Source: an uncultured Lachnospiraceae bacterium (GTDB lineage: Bacteria > Bacillota > Clostridia > Lachnospirales > Lachnospiraceae). From it: a stretch of 17,042 nt of DNA. Shown one piece after another: positions 6,147 to 13,798 of this stretch. The notes beneath the pieces are model-generated. The model was not told the DNA's origin, ran no database searches, and was given only the letters and a program-made list of their open reading frames with translations. The stretch's first letter is position 1, and each line of letters starts with the position of its first letter. A program made the position numbers and the translations under genes. The stretch spans positions 1 to 17,042 of the forward strand of contig CAJUKA010000085.1 of assembly GCA_910586585.1 (NCBI GenBank). The letters run 5' to 3'.

Positions 6147-6187
6147 AAAAAAAGAGACTGTAAAAATTAATTTTTCAGTCTCTTTTA
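6147..6187 (-). terminator. strong terminator after the 65-residue gene
   Basis: Arms AAAGAGACTG and CAGTCTCTTT, extended by AAAAAT/ATTTTT pairing, end in TTTTTTT on the minus strand, just after the small acidic gene. Plus-strand read-through would meet a shorter T-run, so it may work in both directions. Confidence 0.8.
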
Positions 6188-6197
6188 TATATTTCAA

Positions 6198-6395
6198 TTA
6201 TATTTCATGTCCGATCCGTAGTTTTTTGGTATGCATTTCCATCAGTTGATAGCGATATTCATCATCTGTAATAACCTGCTCTAGTGTATCCATATCGCCT
6301 TCTTCCAGCAGTGTTTTTAAAAGTTCGTTATAACTTTTGATAATATTGCGCTCCAAAAGCTCCATTTCATTCAGTTCTTTTTTGTTCTCTTCCAT
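6198..6395 (-). CDS. small acidic hypothetical protein (65 aa)
   Basis: I do not recognise this family. The 65-residue product is rich in Glu and Leu, with the heptad-like stretch NEMELLERNIIKSYNELLKT and a second helix EQVITDDEYRYQLMEMHTKK. It is probably two amphipathic helices, with no cysteines and no membrane segment. A strong GGGGGG site lies seven bases before the ATG and a strong terminator follows the stop, both of which support a real expressed gene. It is 89 bases downstream of cheD on the same strand, so it might be co-transcribed, but nothing in the sequence links it to chemotaxis. Confidence 0.65.
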   Translation of the reverse strand: MEENKKELNEMELLERNIIKSYNELLKTLLEEGDMDTLEQVITDDEYRYQLMEMHTKKLRIGHEI

Positions 6396-6484
6396 CTACA
6401 TCCCCCCCTTTTTGTATCAAATGTATTCTCGGAATTTCTCCAGCATCTAATCTTGTGAAATACATTCAATCTATTATAATATGT

Positions 6485-7000
6485 TTATAAAACTTTCACT
6501 TCTTTTCCTCGTGTAACAATTCGAAATGCACCGCTTCCTGGCTCAAAAACTACTGTTCTGGCATGATGTCCGCCTACTTCTGAGGCAAGTACGGGTATGT
6601 TCATCTCTCCAAGTTTTTTCTCAACTGCTTCTAAATTTCTTGATGAAATATCACTGCTTTCTGGAATCTGAACTGATTTTAGCATATGTGCACCGCCTGC
6701 AATCTTTGCAACTAAATGTTCTCTTCTGCCCCCTTGATGGACAATCGCTTGTACCATCTCATCGAGTCCGGTATTGGCATATTTTGCTGCTGTAAATGGT
6801 TCTGTCTTACTTACACAAGTATGGTGAGGCAGCATGATATGTAAAAGTCCTCCCACACCGGAAACCGGGTCCCGCAGGGCAATGCCAATACACGAACCTA
6901 AATCCCACGTGATAAGTTTCCTGCCTCCCTTTGCAGTCTTATAAGCACCCATTTCCACTACAATCATACTTTCTAGTTCTTCCACTGAAAATGCTCCCAC
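6485..7000 (-). CDS. cheD: CheD, chemoreceptor glutamine deamidase
   Basis: CheD deamidates specific glutamines on chemoreceptors and in Bacillus-type chemotaxis interacts with CheC. With the start used here (GTG at 7000, seven bases after GGAGG) the protein is 171 residues, close to the usual size. The catalytic set is intact: T31 and C37 in TWDLGSCIGIAL and H54 in LLHIMLPHH. The 17-residue Cys-to-His spacing equals that of characterised CheD. GGAHML and GGHHAR further on are also typical. An ATG at 7006 lies only one base after the GGAGG. The frame stays open to 7177, but that extension crosses an exact 103-bp tandem duplication and is probably not native. No cheC or other chemotaxis gene is in the window. 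Confidence 0.88.
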   Translation of the reverse strand: MGAFSVEELESMIVVEMGAYKTAKGGRKLITWDLGSCIGIALRDPVSGVGGLLHIMLPHHTCVSKTEPFTAAKYANTGLDEMVQAIVHQGGRREHLVAKIAGGAHMLKSVQIPESSDISSRNLEAVEKKLGEMNIPVLASEVGGHHARTVVFEPGSGAFRIVTRGKEVKVL

Positions 7001-7017
7001 ACTCATACCTCCATTAT

Positions 7018-7223
7018 CAGTTCCGCTTCTGCACTTCCAACTGCAGGTTGGCAGAGAAAATTCTGGCTTTTCACCCAGCATTTCCTCTGTGCTGTTGTCC
7101 GTGCCTTCGCTGTCTTGCATCAGTTCCGCTTCTGCACTTCCAACTGCAGGTTGGCAGAGAAAATTCTGGCTTTTCACCCAGCATTTCCTCTGTGCTGTTG
7201 TCCGTGCCTTCGCTGTCTTGCAT
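7018..7223. repeat. exact 103-bp tandem duplication upstream of cheD
   Basis: 7018-7120 and 7121-7223 are identical base for base by eye, and CAGTTCC repeats again at 7224. Because 103 is not a multiple of three, the duplication interrupts a longer frame that would otherwise run from ATG 7277 into cheD. Confidence 0.9.
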
Positions 7224-7261
7224 CAGTTCCACCACCCTAATTCCAAATAATCTATAAATAT

Positions 7262-7310
7262 TGGAAATAATAGGCATTCCTATTTTACCATAGAATGCCT
7301 ATTGTTTCCA
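7262..7310. repeat. hairpin upstream of the cheD leader
   Basis: Perfect 11-bp arms AATAGGCATTC (7269-7279) and GAATGCCTATT (7293-7303) are extended outward by TGGAAA/TTTCCA. It contains the ATG at 7277 of the ancestral longer frame. On the plus strand TATTTTTTG follows, so it could also be a terminator in that direction. Confidence 0.5.
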
Positions 7311-7364
7311 GTATTTTTTGTCTGATTATCAGAGCAATCGTACAGTTCAGCCTTTTTCTGTCTG

Positions 7365-7416
7365 AAACAAAACAAAAGCCATATACCAAACAGTTTTCAA
7401 GCCGCTTGGTACATGG
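7365..7416 (-). terminator. candidate terminator of the fatty-acid operon
   Basis: On the minus strand, CCATGTACCAA pairs with TTGGTATATGG (one G-U pair) and is followed by CTTTTGTTTTGTTT. It lies 40 bases after the stop of the MarR gene, the last gene of the operon. Confidence 0.6.
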
Positions 7417-7455
7417 TCTAACTGGTTTTTTTATTTGATAATAGAATATATAGAA

Positions 7456-7905
7456 CTATTCTTTCTCATACTTTCCAAAAAATTCATTCAAATTCAAAAG
7501 GCACTTAATCATTACTTTCATTTCATCTTCATCCAAATCCTTCACAATCGCTTTTATCATATTTTTATGAAAATCACGATGATGATAAAATGCCTTTTTC
7601 CCCTTTGGTGTCAGCACTACCAAAACGACACGTTTATCCGTTTTGCTGCGCTCCCGTACTATGTACCCCTTATCCTCAAGACTGTTCATATTGGTGGTAA
7701 GTGTACCCATGGTAACATCCAGGCGCTTTGCAATGTCTGACATTCTACGCGGCTCTTCTATTCCAATCGCTTCTATTATATGCATATCATTGTTTGTGAT
7801 GTCTTCGAATTCCTTTGTGATAACTGCTCGTTCTTCTGTATCCATCACATTATTAAAAAGCTTCACCAACAATTCATTCAATGTCCTGTTTGTGCTCTTT
7901 CCCAT
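7456..7905 (-). CDS. fabT: MarR family regulator, FabT-like
   Basis: A 149-residue winged helix-turn-helix protein. The DNA-binding core spans about residues 38-105: NDMHIIEAIG, then MSDIAKRLDVTMGTLTTNMN as the helix-turn-helix, then DKRVVLVVLTPKGKKAF as the wing. The Thr-rich recognition region and the HHRDFHKNM segment after the wing match FabT, the repressor of type II fatty-acid genes in streptococci and relatives, which binds palindromes of the TTTGA-N3-TCAAA kind with acyl-ACP as co-effector. Two such boxes lie at the operon's promoter. Here the gene is the last of the operon, 22 bases after fabH, instead of near the front as in streptococci. It would be repressed by its own product. 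The gene symbol is by analogy. Confidence 0.8.
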   Translation of the reverse strand: MGKSTNRTLNELLVKLFNNVMDTEERAVITKEFEDITNNDMHIIEAIGIEEPRRMSDIAKRLDVTMGTLTTNMNSLEDKGYIVRERSKTDKRVVLVVLTPKGKKAFYHHRDFHKNMIKAIVKDLDEDEMKVMIKCLLNLNEFFGKYEKE

Positions 7906-7927
7906 GTCACCAAATCCTTACTTTTAA

Positions 7928-8929
7928 CTATACTCCCCAGACAAGTATACTTGCCCCGTAGGTCAATCCTGCGCCAAATCCTGAGAGCACAAGTCTGTCT
8001 CCCTTTTTTATTTTACCACTACGATTTAATTCGTCAAGAAGCACAGGTACTGTAGCAGACGACATATTTCCGATTTTATCAAGATTCATTGGAAATTTAG
8101 AAATATCTGCCTTTAACCTTTTTGCAACAGACTCTATAATACGCACATTTGCCTGGTGCAATATAAACAAATCAACATCCTCCACTGTGAGATTTGCCTT
8201 GGCTAGTGCATCGTGTATACAGGCTGGAACTTGCCTTGTCGCAAATTTATAGACTTCCTGCCCGTCCATCTGAATATAGGGATTTTGCATGATATCCTCA
8301 GAAATAAATGCATTTTTTACAGGCCGCTCTTCACAGGAAAGTACCATCCCTTTAGCACCATCTGAACCTTGCACCATACACTCCATGCCTGCCCGACGCC
8401 CATTTTCACATACAATATCATCCACGGATGCCTCAACAAATGCTGCTCCTGCGCCATCTCCAAAAAGAACACACGTTCCTCTATCTGTCCAATCGACAAG
8501 CTTTGATAGCACCTCACTTCCTACAATCAGTGCATTTTGATAAATTCCTGTCTGTAAATATGCATATGCTGTATTTAACGCAAACAGAAATCCCGAACAA
8601 GCAGCATTTACATCAAATGCCACTGCCTTCACAGCCCCTATTCTGTCCTGCACCTGACATGCACAGCATGGCAGAAGAAGCTCTGGCGAGCAAGTTGCCA
8701 CCAATATCAAATCTACTTCTTCGGGCTGCCTGCCTGCCATTTCCAATGCTTTTATACATGCCTCTGCTGACAAAGAGGACACTGTTTCTCCTGTGGAAAT
8801 TCTGCGTTCTGCAATACCTGTCCGTTCACGAATCCATTCATCAGAAGTTTCCACCAGTTTTTGCAGCTCAAAATTTGTCACTATTTTTTCTGGCAGCGCG
8901 CTCCCTGTGCCGGTTACTCTAATCGTCAT
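7928..8929 (-). CDS. fabH: 3-oxoacyl-ACP synthase III (FabH)
   Basis: FabH condenses acetyl-CoA (or a branched acyl-CoA) with malonyl-ACP to start each fatty-acid chain. At 333 residues it has the normal length. The catalytic triad is visible: C111 in VNAACSGFLFAL, H258 in ILHQANVR and N288 in KIGNMSS. The N-terminal TGTGSALPEKIVTN and WIRERTGIAERR motifs and the C-terminal GFGAGLTYGA are also standard. Its ATG overlaps the stop of the preceding FabK-like gene by one base (TAATG), with GGAGG inside that gene, so the two are probably translationally coupled. Chain-starter preference (acetyl or branched) cannot be read reliably from the sequence. Confidence 0.95.
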   Translation of the reverse strand: MTIRVTGTGSALPEKIVTNFELQKLVETSDEWIRERTGIAERRISTGETVSSLSAEACIKALEMAGRQPEEVDLILVATCSPELLLPCCACQVQDRIGAVKAVAFDVNAACSGFLFALNTAYAYLQTGIYQNALIVGSEVLSKLVDWTDRGTCVLFGDGAGAAFVEASVDDIVCENGRRAGMECMVQGSDGAKGMVLSCEERPVKNAFISEDIMQNPYIQMDGQEVYKFATRQVPACIHDALAKANLTVEDVDLFILHQANVRIIESVAKRLKADISKFPMNLDKIGNMSSATVPVLLDELNRSGKIKKGDRLVLSGFGAGLTYGASILVWGV

Positions 8930-9960
8930 TATGAAAATTCCTCCATTATATCCGATACTGTCTCCATTTTATCAGCTCTGTAGGCGTTACTTCCGCAAAA
9001 AATAAGTCCTTCATTCAGATTCCCTTTGACAGCGTTAATAAGCGCCTCTGTAATACAGTAAGGGATTGTGTCTGGTTTGCAGGTGCTAATGCACTGTCTG
9101 CATCCTCTCATAAAACGTTCTCCGGCTTTTACCTTATCCAGAAAAGCATTGTGTATCGCACGCCCTGGCATTCCCACTGGGCTTTTAACGAGAACAATAT
9201 CTTCCTTTTTCGCATCAATATATGCCTGTTTGTAGGCATCGGAAGCATCGCACTCCGGTGTTGTGACAAAACGTGTGGCAATCTGCACCCCTTTTGCGCC
9301 CAATGCCAAATAATGTTCCATATCCTTGCGCTCATAAACGCCGCCTGCCACTACCACAGGTACTTGCAGCTCATCAGCCAAATCGATAATAGCTTTTACT
9401 TCATCATCATAGTCCTTTTGTTTTGTCACAGTATACGCTTCAATTTCTTCTGCTGTAAACCCTAAATGTCCTCCTGCCAAAGGCCCTTCTATAACAACCA
9501 AATCCGGTTTCCTATCAAACTTTTTTTTCCAATACTTTGCTATAACACCCAAGGATTTTCTACTTGAAACAATCGGTGCGATTTTGGATTTTCCTGCTAC
9601 TTCAGGAAGCGTCATTGGCAGCCCTGCACCAGATATTATCAAATCAACACCGGCTGCCACAGCCGCTTTTACATAGTCCTCATATCTTTTGGTTGCCACC
9701 ATAATATTCACACCAATGATTCCGCCATTTGCCTTCTTGCGTGCTTTTGCTATTTCATCACCAATTGCCTTTAAATTACATGCTATCGGGTTTTTGTCAA
9801 AATCAGGGTCCCGGAAACCAATCTGCGCAGTTGATATCACACCTACTCCTCCTGCCGCAGCACATGCTCCTGCCAAACCTGACAGACTCACTCCGACTCC
9901 CATTCCGCCTTGTATTACTGGAATGCGCGCGCAAAGATCCCCTATCCTCAATTCACTCAT
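8929..9960 (-). CDS. FabK-like / nitronate monooxygenase family flavoprotein with Cys cluster
   Basis: A 343-residue FMN-dependent TIM-barrel protein of the 2-nitropropane dioxygenase/FabK family. Visible landmarks are PVIQGGMGVG at the N-terminus, GAGLPMTLPE, EGPLAGGHLG with H165 in the catalytic position, and VVAGGVYERK and GAKGVQIATRF for phosphate binding of FMN. It differs from the operon's other FabK in a longer middle and in a C-terminal cysteine group: C287-x2-C290-x3-C294, plus C302 and C322. Similar cysteines are, from memory, common in clostridial relatives and might hold an iron-sulfur cluster. Genome pipelines usually call these nitronate monooxygenase, but its place between accDA and fabH, coupled to fabH, suggests a role in fatty-acid synthesis, perhaps a second enoyl reductase or an isomerase-like activity. 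The function is open. Confidence 0.85.
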   Translation of the reverse strand: MSELRIGDLCARIPVIQGGMGVGVSLSGLAGACAAAGGVGVISTAQIGFRDPDFDKNPIACNLKAIGDEIAKARKKANGGIIGVNIMVATKRYEDYVKAAVAAGVDLIISGAGLPMTLPEVAGKSKIAPIVSSRKSLGVIAKYWKKKFDRKPDLVVIEGPLAGGHLGFTAEEIEAYTVTKQKDYDDEVKAIIDLADELQVPVVVAGGVYERKDMEHYLALGAKGVQIATRFVTTPECDASDAYKQAYIDAKKEDIVLVKSPVGMPGRAIHNAFLDKVKAGERFMRGCRQCISTCKPDTIPYCITEALINAVKGNLNEGLIFCGSNAYRADKMETVSDIMEEFS

Positions 9961-9998
9961 AATTATTTTAATCCTCTTTATATGTGTTTGCTCTGCAA

Positions 9999-11783
9999 TC
10001 AGAATTTTCTGAATCGCTCATATCGTTCTGCCGCAATCTGCTCACCAGACTTACCATTATACTTTTCCAAAAACTCTTTGATATGTTCTTTCATATAGCC
10101 TGCAATTGCCTCTGTTGTCTTTTTGTCGGCACCACCAAATTCCGGAATAATCCGCTCAATGACACCAAGACGCTTCAAATCCTGTGCAGTGATGTTCATA
10201 ACTTCGCTTGCTTCCTGCGCTCTATTGGAATCCTTCCATAAAATAGAAGCAAAACCTTCTGGTGATAAGATAGAATAGGTTGCGTTTTCCATCATCCAAA
10301 CTTCATTTCCCACTGCGGTTGCAAGCGCGCCGCCACTGCCGCCTTCTCCAATCAAAATGCAAAGCACCGGAACCTTAAGCCCTGACATTTCCAGCAGATT
10401 TCTGGCAATTGCCTCTCCCTGTCCGCGTTCCTCTGCTTCAATCCCGCAAAACGCACCAGATGTATTGACAAAACTGATAATCGGACGATTAAACTTTTCT
10501 GCCTGCTTCATCAGACGAAGCGCCTTTCTATATCCTTCCGGCAATGGCATTCCAAAGTTTCTCTCCTGACACTCTTTTATATCTTTTCCCTTCAAATCAG
10601 CAATTACTGTCATTGGCTGACCGCCAATAAAACCGATGCCGCCAATAAGCGCTTTGTCATCCGAAAAACCTCTGTCTCCATGTGCTTCAACGAAAATATC
10701 AAAAATATGTTCCATATAATCAGTAGCGGAAGGCCGCTCTACCTGGCGGACTGCTTTCACTTTCTCCCATGCACTGCGCGGTTTGGAATACCATGACTGC
10801 TCCTTTAAATCCTCACTCAGCTCAAAGTGAAAATTTGATTCATCGCAAAAGTCCGCATAGGTTTTTTTGCCTGTTCCACGATGTGATTTTATGAGAAAAT
10901 GAATTGTTTTTTTCAAGTTTTCCCGAAGAACAATTCCATCTACAAAACCATGCTCTACCAAAAACTCTGATGTTTGAAATCCTTCTGGCAGTTCCTGTCC
11001 AATTGTCTGCTTAATCACTCTAGGGCCTGCAAATCCAATCAATGCCCCTGGTTCAGCCATAATCACATCTCCAAGCATTGCAAAACTTGCTGTCACACCA
11101 CCTGTTGTTGGGTCTGTGAGAATAGAGCAGTACAGCAATCCTTCATCACCATGTTTCTTGATAGCCGAGGATGTCTTTGCCATCTGCATCAGTGACACAA
11201 TTCCTTCCTGCATTCTGGCACCGCCTGAACAGCAAAACATAAATACAGGAAGTCTAAGCTCTGTAGCGCGTTCAATTGCCTTTGTAATTTTTTCTCCTAC
11301 AACGTGGCCCATGCTTGCCATCATAAAGCGGGAATCACAAACCCCAAGAACAATATCATTCCCGTAGACCTTGCAGCGTCCCACAGTCACTGCTTCTTTC
11401 AATCCCGTCTTTTCCCGTGCTGCCGCCAATTTCTCTTCATATCCCTCATACTCAAGCGGATTGCTAACTTCCATATCTTCAAACCATGGCTCAAAGCTTT
11501 TGGGATCTGCCACCATACGTATACGATTGTTTGTTTTTATTCTGAAATATCCGCCACATTCATAACATACATATTTTTTCTTTACGACGCGTGTGCGGTC
11601 CACCATTTTGCCGCACTTTGGACATTTTATCAGATTTACTTCCTCTGTCTTTGTCTCTGCGGTCTTTATTTCTTCTACGGTTTCCTGTGTATCCTCTGAT
11701 TTATTTTTGAGCTTTTCTTCAAGCTTATTGTACAGGTTCATAGGAAATCTTCTTTTTGTCTTGATTTGTTGTGATTTGTCCAT
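9999..11783 (-). CDS. accDA: fused acetyl-CoA carboxylase carboxyltransferase, AccD-AccA
   Basis: One 594-residue chain holds both carboxyltransferase subunits, which move the carboxyl group from biotin to acetyl-CoA to give malonyl-CoA. The AccD half (about residues 50-305) has its zinc ribbon, C54-x2-C57 and C73-x2-C76, and SGGARMQEG. After a linker, the AccA half (about 336-594) shows RPSATDYMEHIF, EAHGDRGFSDD, GRP-type loop EGYRKALRLM and GEGGSGGALA. I chose ATG 11783, preceded by AGGGG at a good distance. An upstream TTG (11819) has no binding site. accB (biotin carrier) and accC (biotin carboxylase), often next to these genes, are not in the window. There is no stop or frame change at the fusion point, so it is not an artefact visible in the sequence. 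Confidence 0.93.
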   Translation of the reverse strand: MDKSQQIKTKRRFPMNLYNKLEEKLKNKSEDTQETVEEIKTAETKTEEVNLIKCPKCGKMVDRTRVVKKKYVCYECGGYFRIKTNNRIRMVADPKSFEPWFEDMEVSNPLEYEGYEEKLAAAREKTGLKEAVTVGRCKVYGNDIVLGVCDSRFMMASMGHVVGEKITKAIERATELRLPVFMFCCSGGARMQEGIVSLMQMAKTSSAIKKHGDEGLLYCSILTDPTTGGVTASFAMLGDVIMAEPGALIGFAGPRVIKQTIGQELPEGFQTSEFLVEHGFVDGIVLRENLKKTIHFLIKSHRGTGKKTYADFCDESNFHFELSEDLKEQSWYSKPRSAWEKVKAVRQVERPSATDYMEHIFDIFVEAHGDRGFSDDKALIGGIGFIGGQPMTVIADLKGKDIKECQERNFGMPLPEGYRKALRLMKQAEKFNRPIISFVNTSGAFCGIEAEERGQGEAIARNLLEMSGLKVPVLCILIGEGGSGGALATAVGNEVWMMENATYSILSPEGFASILWKDSNRAQEASEVMNITAQDLKRLGVIERIIPEFGGADKKTTEAIAGYMKEHIKEFLEKYNGKSGEQIAAERYERFRKF

Positions 11784-11858
11784 TTTACTAAACCCCTGTT
11801 TTTGATTTGCTATTGACAATTTTTTTGAATATGTTTCTGTTATTTTGAGCTAAAACAA

Positions 11859-12287
11859 TTATCCGATTGCAAACGTCAATTCTGCTTTGCAGACCATTTT
11901 TCCATTCACAGTTGCGACAGCTTCCCCTACACCGATAGGTCCTTTTACTTTTATAATCTTTGTTTCTAGCATCAGCACGTCCCCAGGAAGTACCTTCTGT
12001 TTGAAACGTGCTTTGTCAATCCCTACAAAATAAGCTGTTTTTCCCTTCCACTCTGGAAGCCCCAAAATTGCAACGGCACCGACCTGCGCCAACGCTTCTA
12101 TAATCAATACGCCTGGCATTACTGGATTGCCTGGAAAGTGCCCTGCAAAATATGGTTCATTAAAACTCACGCATTTTTTTCCTAATGCCCTGACGCCTTC
12201 CTCAAGCTCTTCAATCGTATCAATCAACAGAAACGGGTGCCTGTGAGGAATAATTTCCATAATTTCTTTTGCTGTATAAACTGACAT
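11859..12287 (-). CDS. fabZ: 3-hydroxyacyl-ACP dehydratase (FabZ)
   Basis: FabZ removes water from 3-hydroxyacyl-ACP to give trans-2-enoyl-ACP. The 142-residue hot-dog-fold protein shows the dehydratase motif HFPGNPVMPGVLIIEALAQ with catalytic H50 and E64, and the N-terminal IMEIIPHRHPFLLID. The length is typical. It starts 27 bases after fabF. In many clostridial operons accB lies between fabF and fabZ and accC after fabZ. Here both gaps (27 and 75 bases) are empty. With no FabA or FabM homologue in the window, unsaturated acid synthesis is not explained by these genes alone. Confidence 0.95.
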   Translation of the reverse strand: MSVYTAKEIMEIIPHRHPFLLIDTIEELEEGVRALGKKCVSFNEPYFAGHFPGNPVMPGVLIIEALAQVGAVAILGLPEWKGKTAYFVGIDKARFKQKVLPGDVLMLETKIIKVKGPIGVGEAVATVNGKMVCKAELTFAIG

Positions 12288-12314
12288 GTTTTTCCTTCCC
12301 TGCTGCGTATTATT

Positions 12315-13553
12315 TTATGATTCCATGTATTTTTTTATCAAAATACTGGTGTTGTGTCCGCCAAATCCCAATGAATTGCTAAGTGCATAACAAATGTCTT
12401 CCTTACTGCTCTCTTTGCAGTAGTTCAAATCCATCTCTTCCTCACTCTCTGTCAATCCAACGGTCTGATGGATATATCCTTCCTCAAGTTCTTTTACGCA
12501 GGCAACAAACTCTACTGCTCCGGCTGCACCCAGCAAATGTCCAATCATTGATTTTGTTGAATTGATTTTGATATTTTTGGCATGTTCTCCAAACGCAAGT
12601 TTGATTGCCCTTGTCTCAAAAAGGTCATTGTGATGTGTCGCAGTTCCATGTGCATTAATATAAGTAATATCTTCTAACTGTGCGCCTGCGTCCTTTACTG
12701 CATTTTTCATTGCTGTCGCCGCACCTTCTCCGTCTTCTGCCGGTGAAGTGATATGATATGCATCAGATGAACACCCATAGCCTACTACTTCCGCATAGAT
12801 TTTAGCACCGCGCGCCCTGGCATGCTCTAACTCCTCAAGCACAACAATTCCTGCGCCTTCTCCCATGACAAAACCGCTTCTGTCCTTGTCAAATGGTATC
12901 GAACAGCGTGTTGGGTCCTCACAGGTTGACAGTGCTGTGAGTGCAGAGAATCCTGCAATGCCAATTGGTGTAATAGAGCTTTCTGTTCCGCCTGCAACCA
13001 TAATATCCGCATCTCCATACTGAATGGTTCGGAATGCCTCGCCAATGGAGTTTGTACCTGTTGCACATGCCGTCACTACATTGATGCTCTTTCCCTTTAG
13101 CTGAAATGCAATGCTTACATTTCCTGCTGCCATATTCGATATCATCAAAGGAACCAAAAGCGGCGCTACTTTAGAAGGGCCTTTTTCTTCAAGTTTTGTA
13201 TGCTCTTTTTCCATCACCTGAAGGCTCCCGACTCCGCTTCCTACTGCGCAGCCTGCTCTGTAGGGATCTTCTTTGGACATATCAATTCCAGCGTCCTCCA
13301 TTGCTTCTTTTGCCGCCGCAACCGCAAACTGACAAAACCGCTCCATTCTGCGTGCTGCCTTTTTATCTATAAAATCAGCAGCATTAAAGTCCTTGACTTC
13401 TGCTGCCAGCTTACATTTATAATCTGTTGTGTCAAAGTACGAAATCGGACCAAAACCAATTTTCCCTTGCTTCACACTGTCCCAAAAAGACGCTGTATTA
13501 TTACCGATAGGGGTTATTGCACCCATTCCCGTTACTACCACTCTCTTTTTCAT
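12315..13553 (-). CDS. fabF: 3-oxoacyl-ACP synthase II (FabF)
   Basis: FabF carries out the elongating condensation of acyl-ACP with malonyl-ACP. The 412-residue protein has the full Cys-His-His set: C163 in VVTACATGTNSI, H302 in NAHGTATHHND and H339 in SMIGHLLGAAGA. The start is ATG 13553, with AAAGGAATGG upstream. That upstream sequence is the tail of the tandem-repeat region, whose in-frame small reading frame ends in TGA overlapping the fabF ATG (ATGA). Translation could therefore be coupled to whatever ribosomes cross the repeats. Nothing is missing from the protein itself. Confidence 0.96.
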   Translation of the reverse strand: MKKRVVVTGMGAITPIGNNTASFWDSVKQGKIGFGPISYFDTTDYKCKLAAEVKDFNAADFIDKKAARRMERFCQFAVAAAKEAMEDAGIDMSKEDPYRAGCAVGSGVGSLQVMEKEHTKLEEKGPSKVAPLLVPLMISNMAAGNVSIAFQLKGKSINVVTACATGTNSIGEAFRTIQYGDADIMVAGGTESSITPIGIAGFSALTALSTCEDPTRCSIPFDKDRSGFVMGEGAGIVVLEELEHARARGAKIYAEVVGYGCSSDAYHITSPAEDGEGAATAMKNAVKDAGAQLEDITYINAHGTATHHNDLFETRAIKLAFGEHAKNIKINSTKSMIGHLLGAAGAVEFVACVKELEEGYIHQTVGLTESEEEMDLNYCKESSKEDICYALSNSLGFGGHNTSILIKKYMES

Positions 13554-13789
13554 CTATTCCCCATTCCTTTCCCAAAAAGCGCAGCTTTTTGCAGATTGAG
13601 CGCGCCGGCGCTCAATTTTTTTACTTTATAGAAAATTGCGAATACAGTAACCATTGAAACAAAAAACGAAGTTTTTTGCAGATTGAGCGCGCTGGCGCTC
13701 AATTTTTTTACTTTATAGAAAATTGCGAATACAGTAACCATTGAAACAAAAAACGAAGTTTTTTGCAGATTGAGCGCGCTGGCGCTCAA
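13550..13789 (-). CDS. repeat-encoded 79-residue frame upstream of fabF (doubtful gene)
   Basis: The 87-bp repeat is a multiple of three, so this frame stays open through all copies. It gives two full 29-residue units (each with SASALNLQKTSFF and a hydrophobic VFAIFYKVKK) and a third degenerate one ending GKGMGNR. It starts at a TTG with no ribosome binding site and its TGA overlaps the fabF ATG. The hydrophobic/basic unit could be a membrane peptide, but the simplest view is that the frame is a by-product of a palindromic non-coding repeat. Reinitiation after the fabG stop, only a few bases upstream, is possible. Confidence 0.2.
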   Translation of the reverse strand: MSASALNLQKTSFFVSMVTVFAIFYKVKKLSASALNLQKTSFFVSMVTVFAIFYKVKKLSAGALNLQKAALFGKGMGNR

Positions 13790-13798
13790 TTTTTTTAC
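13571..13798. repeat. 87-bp tandem repeats with hairpins, between fabG and fabF
   Basis: About 2.6 copies of an 87-bp unit fill the gap between fabG and fabF (GCAGATTGAG at 13591, 13678 and 13765). Each copy contains a 9-bp hairpin, ATTGAGCGC / GCGCTCAAT with a four-base loop (GCCG in the first copy, GCTG in the others), followed by seven T on the plus strand. Copies 2 and 3 look identical; the copy nearest fabF is diverged at its edge. Each hairpin looks like a terminator for plus-strand transcription, opposite to the operon. Confidence 0.9.

Noticed and set aside
7071..7277. 68-codon frame upstream of cheD as an independent gene
   Set aside because: Its end is an out-of-frame reading of the second 103-bp copy; it is the front of the broken long cheD frame, not a separate gene.
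8428..8922. 164-codon plus-strand frame inside the fabH region
   Set aside because: It is antisense to fabH, has no ribosome binding site and a composition typical of a shadow frame.
13571..13798. 87-bp repeats as a CRISPR array
   Set aside because: The whole unit is conserved, including the part that would be the spacer, so it is a plain tandem repeat.
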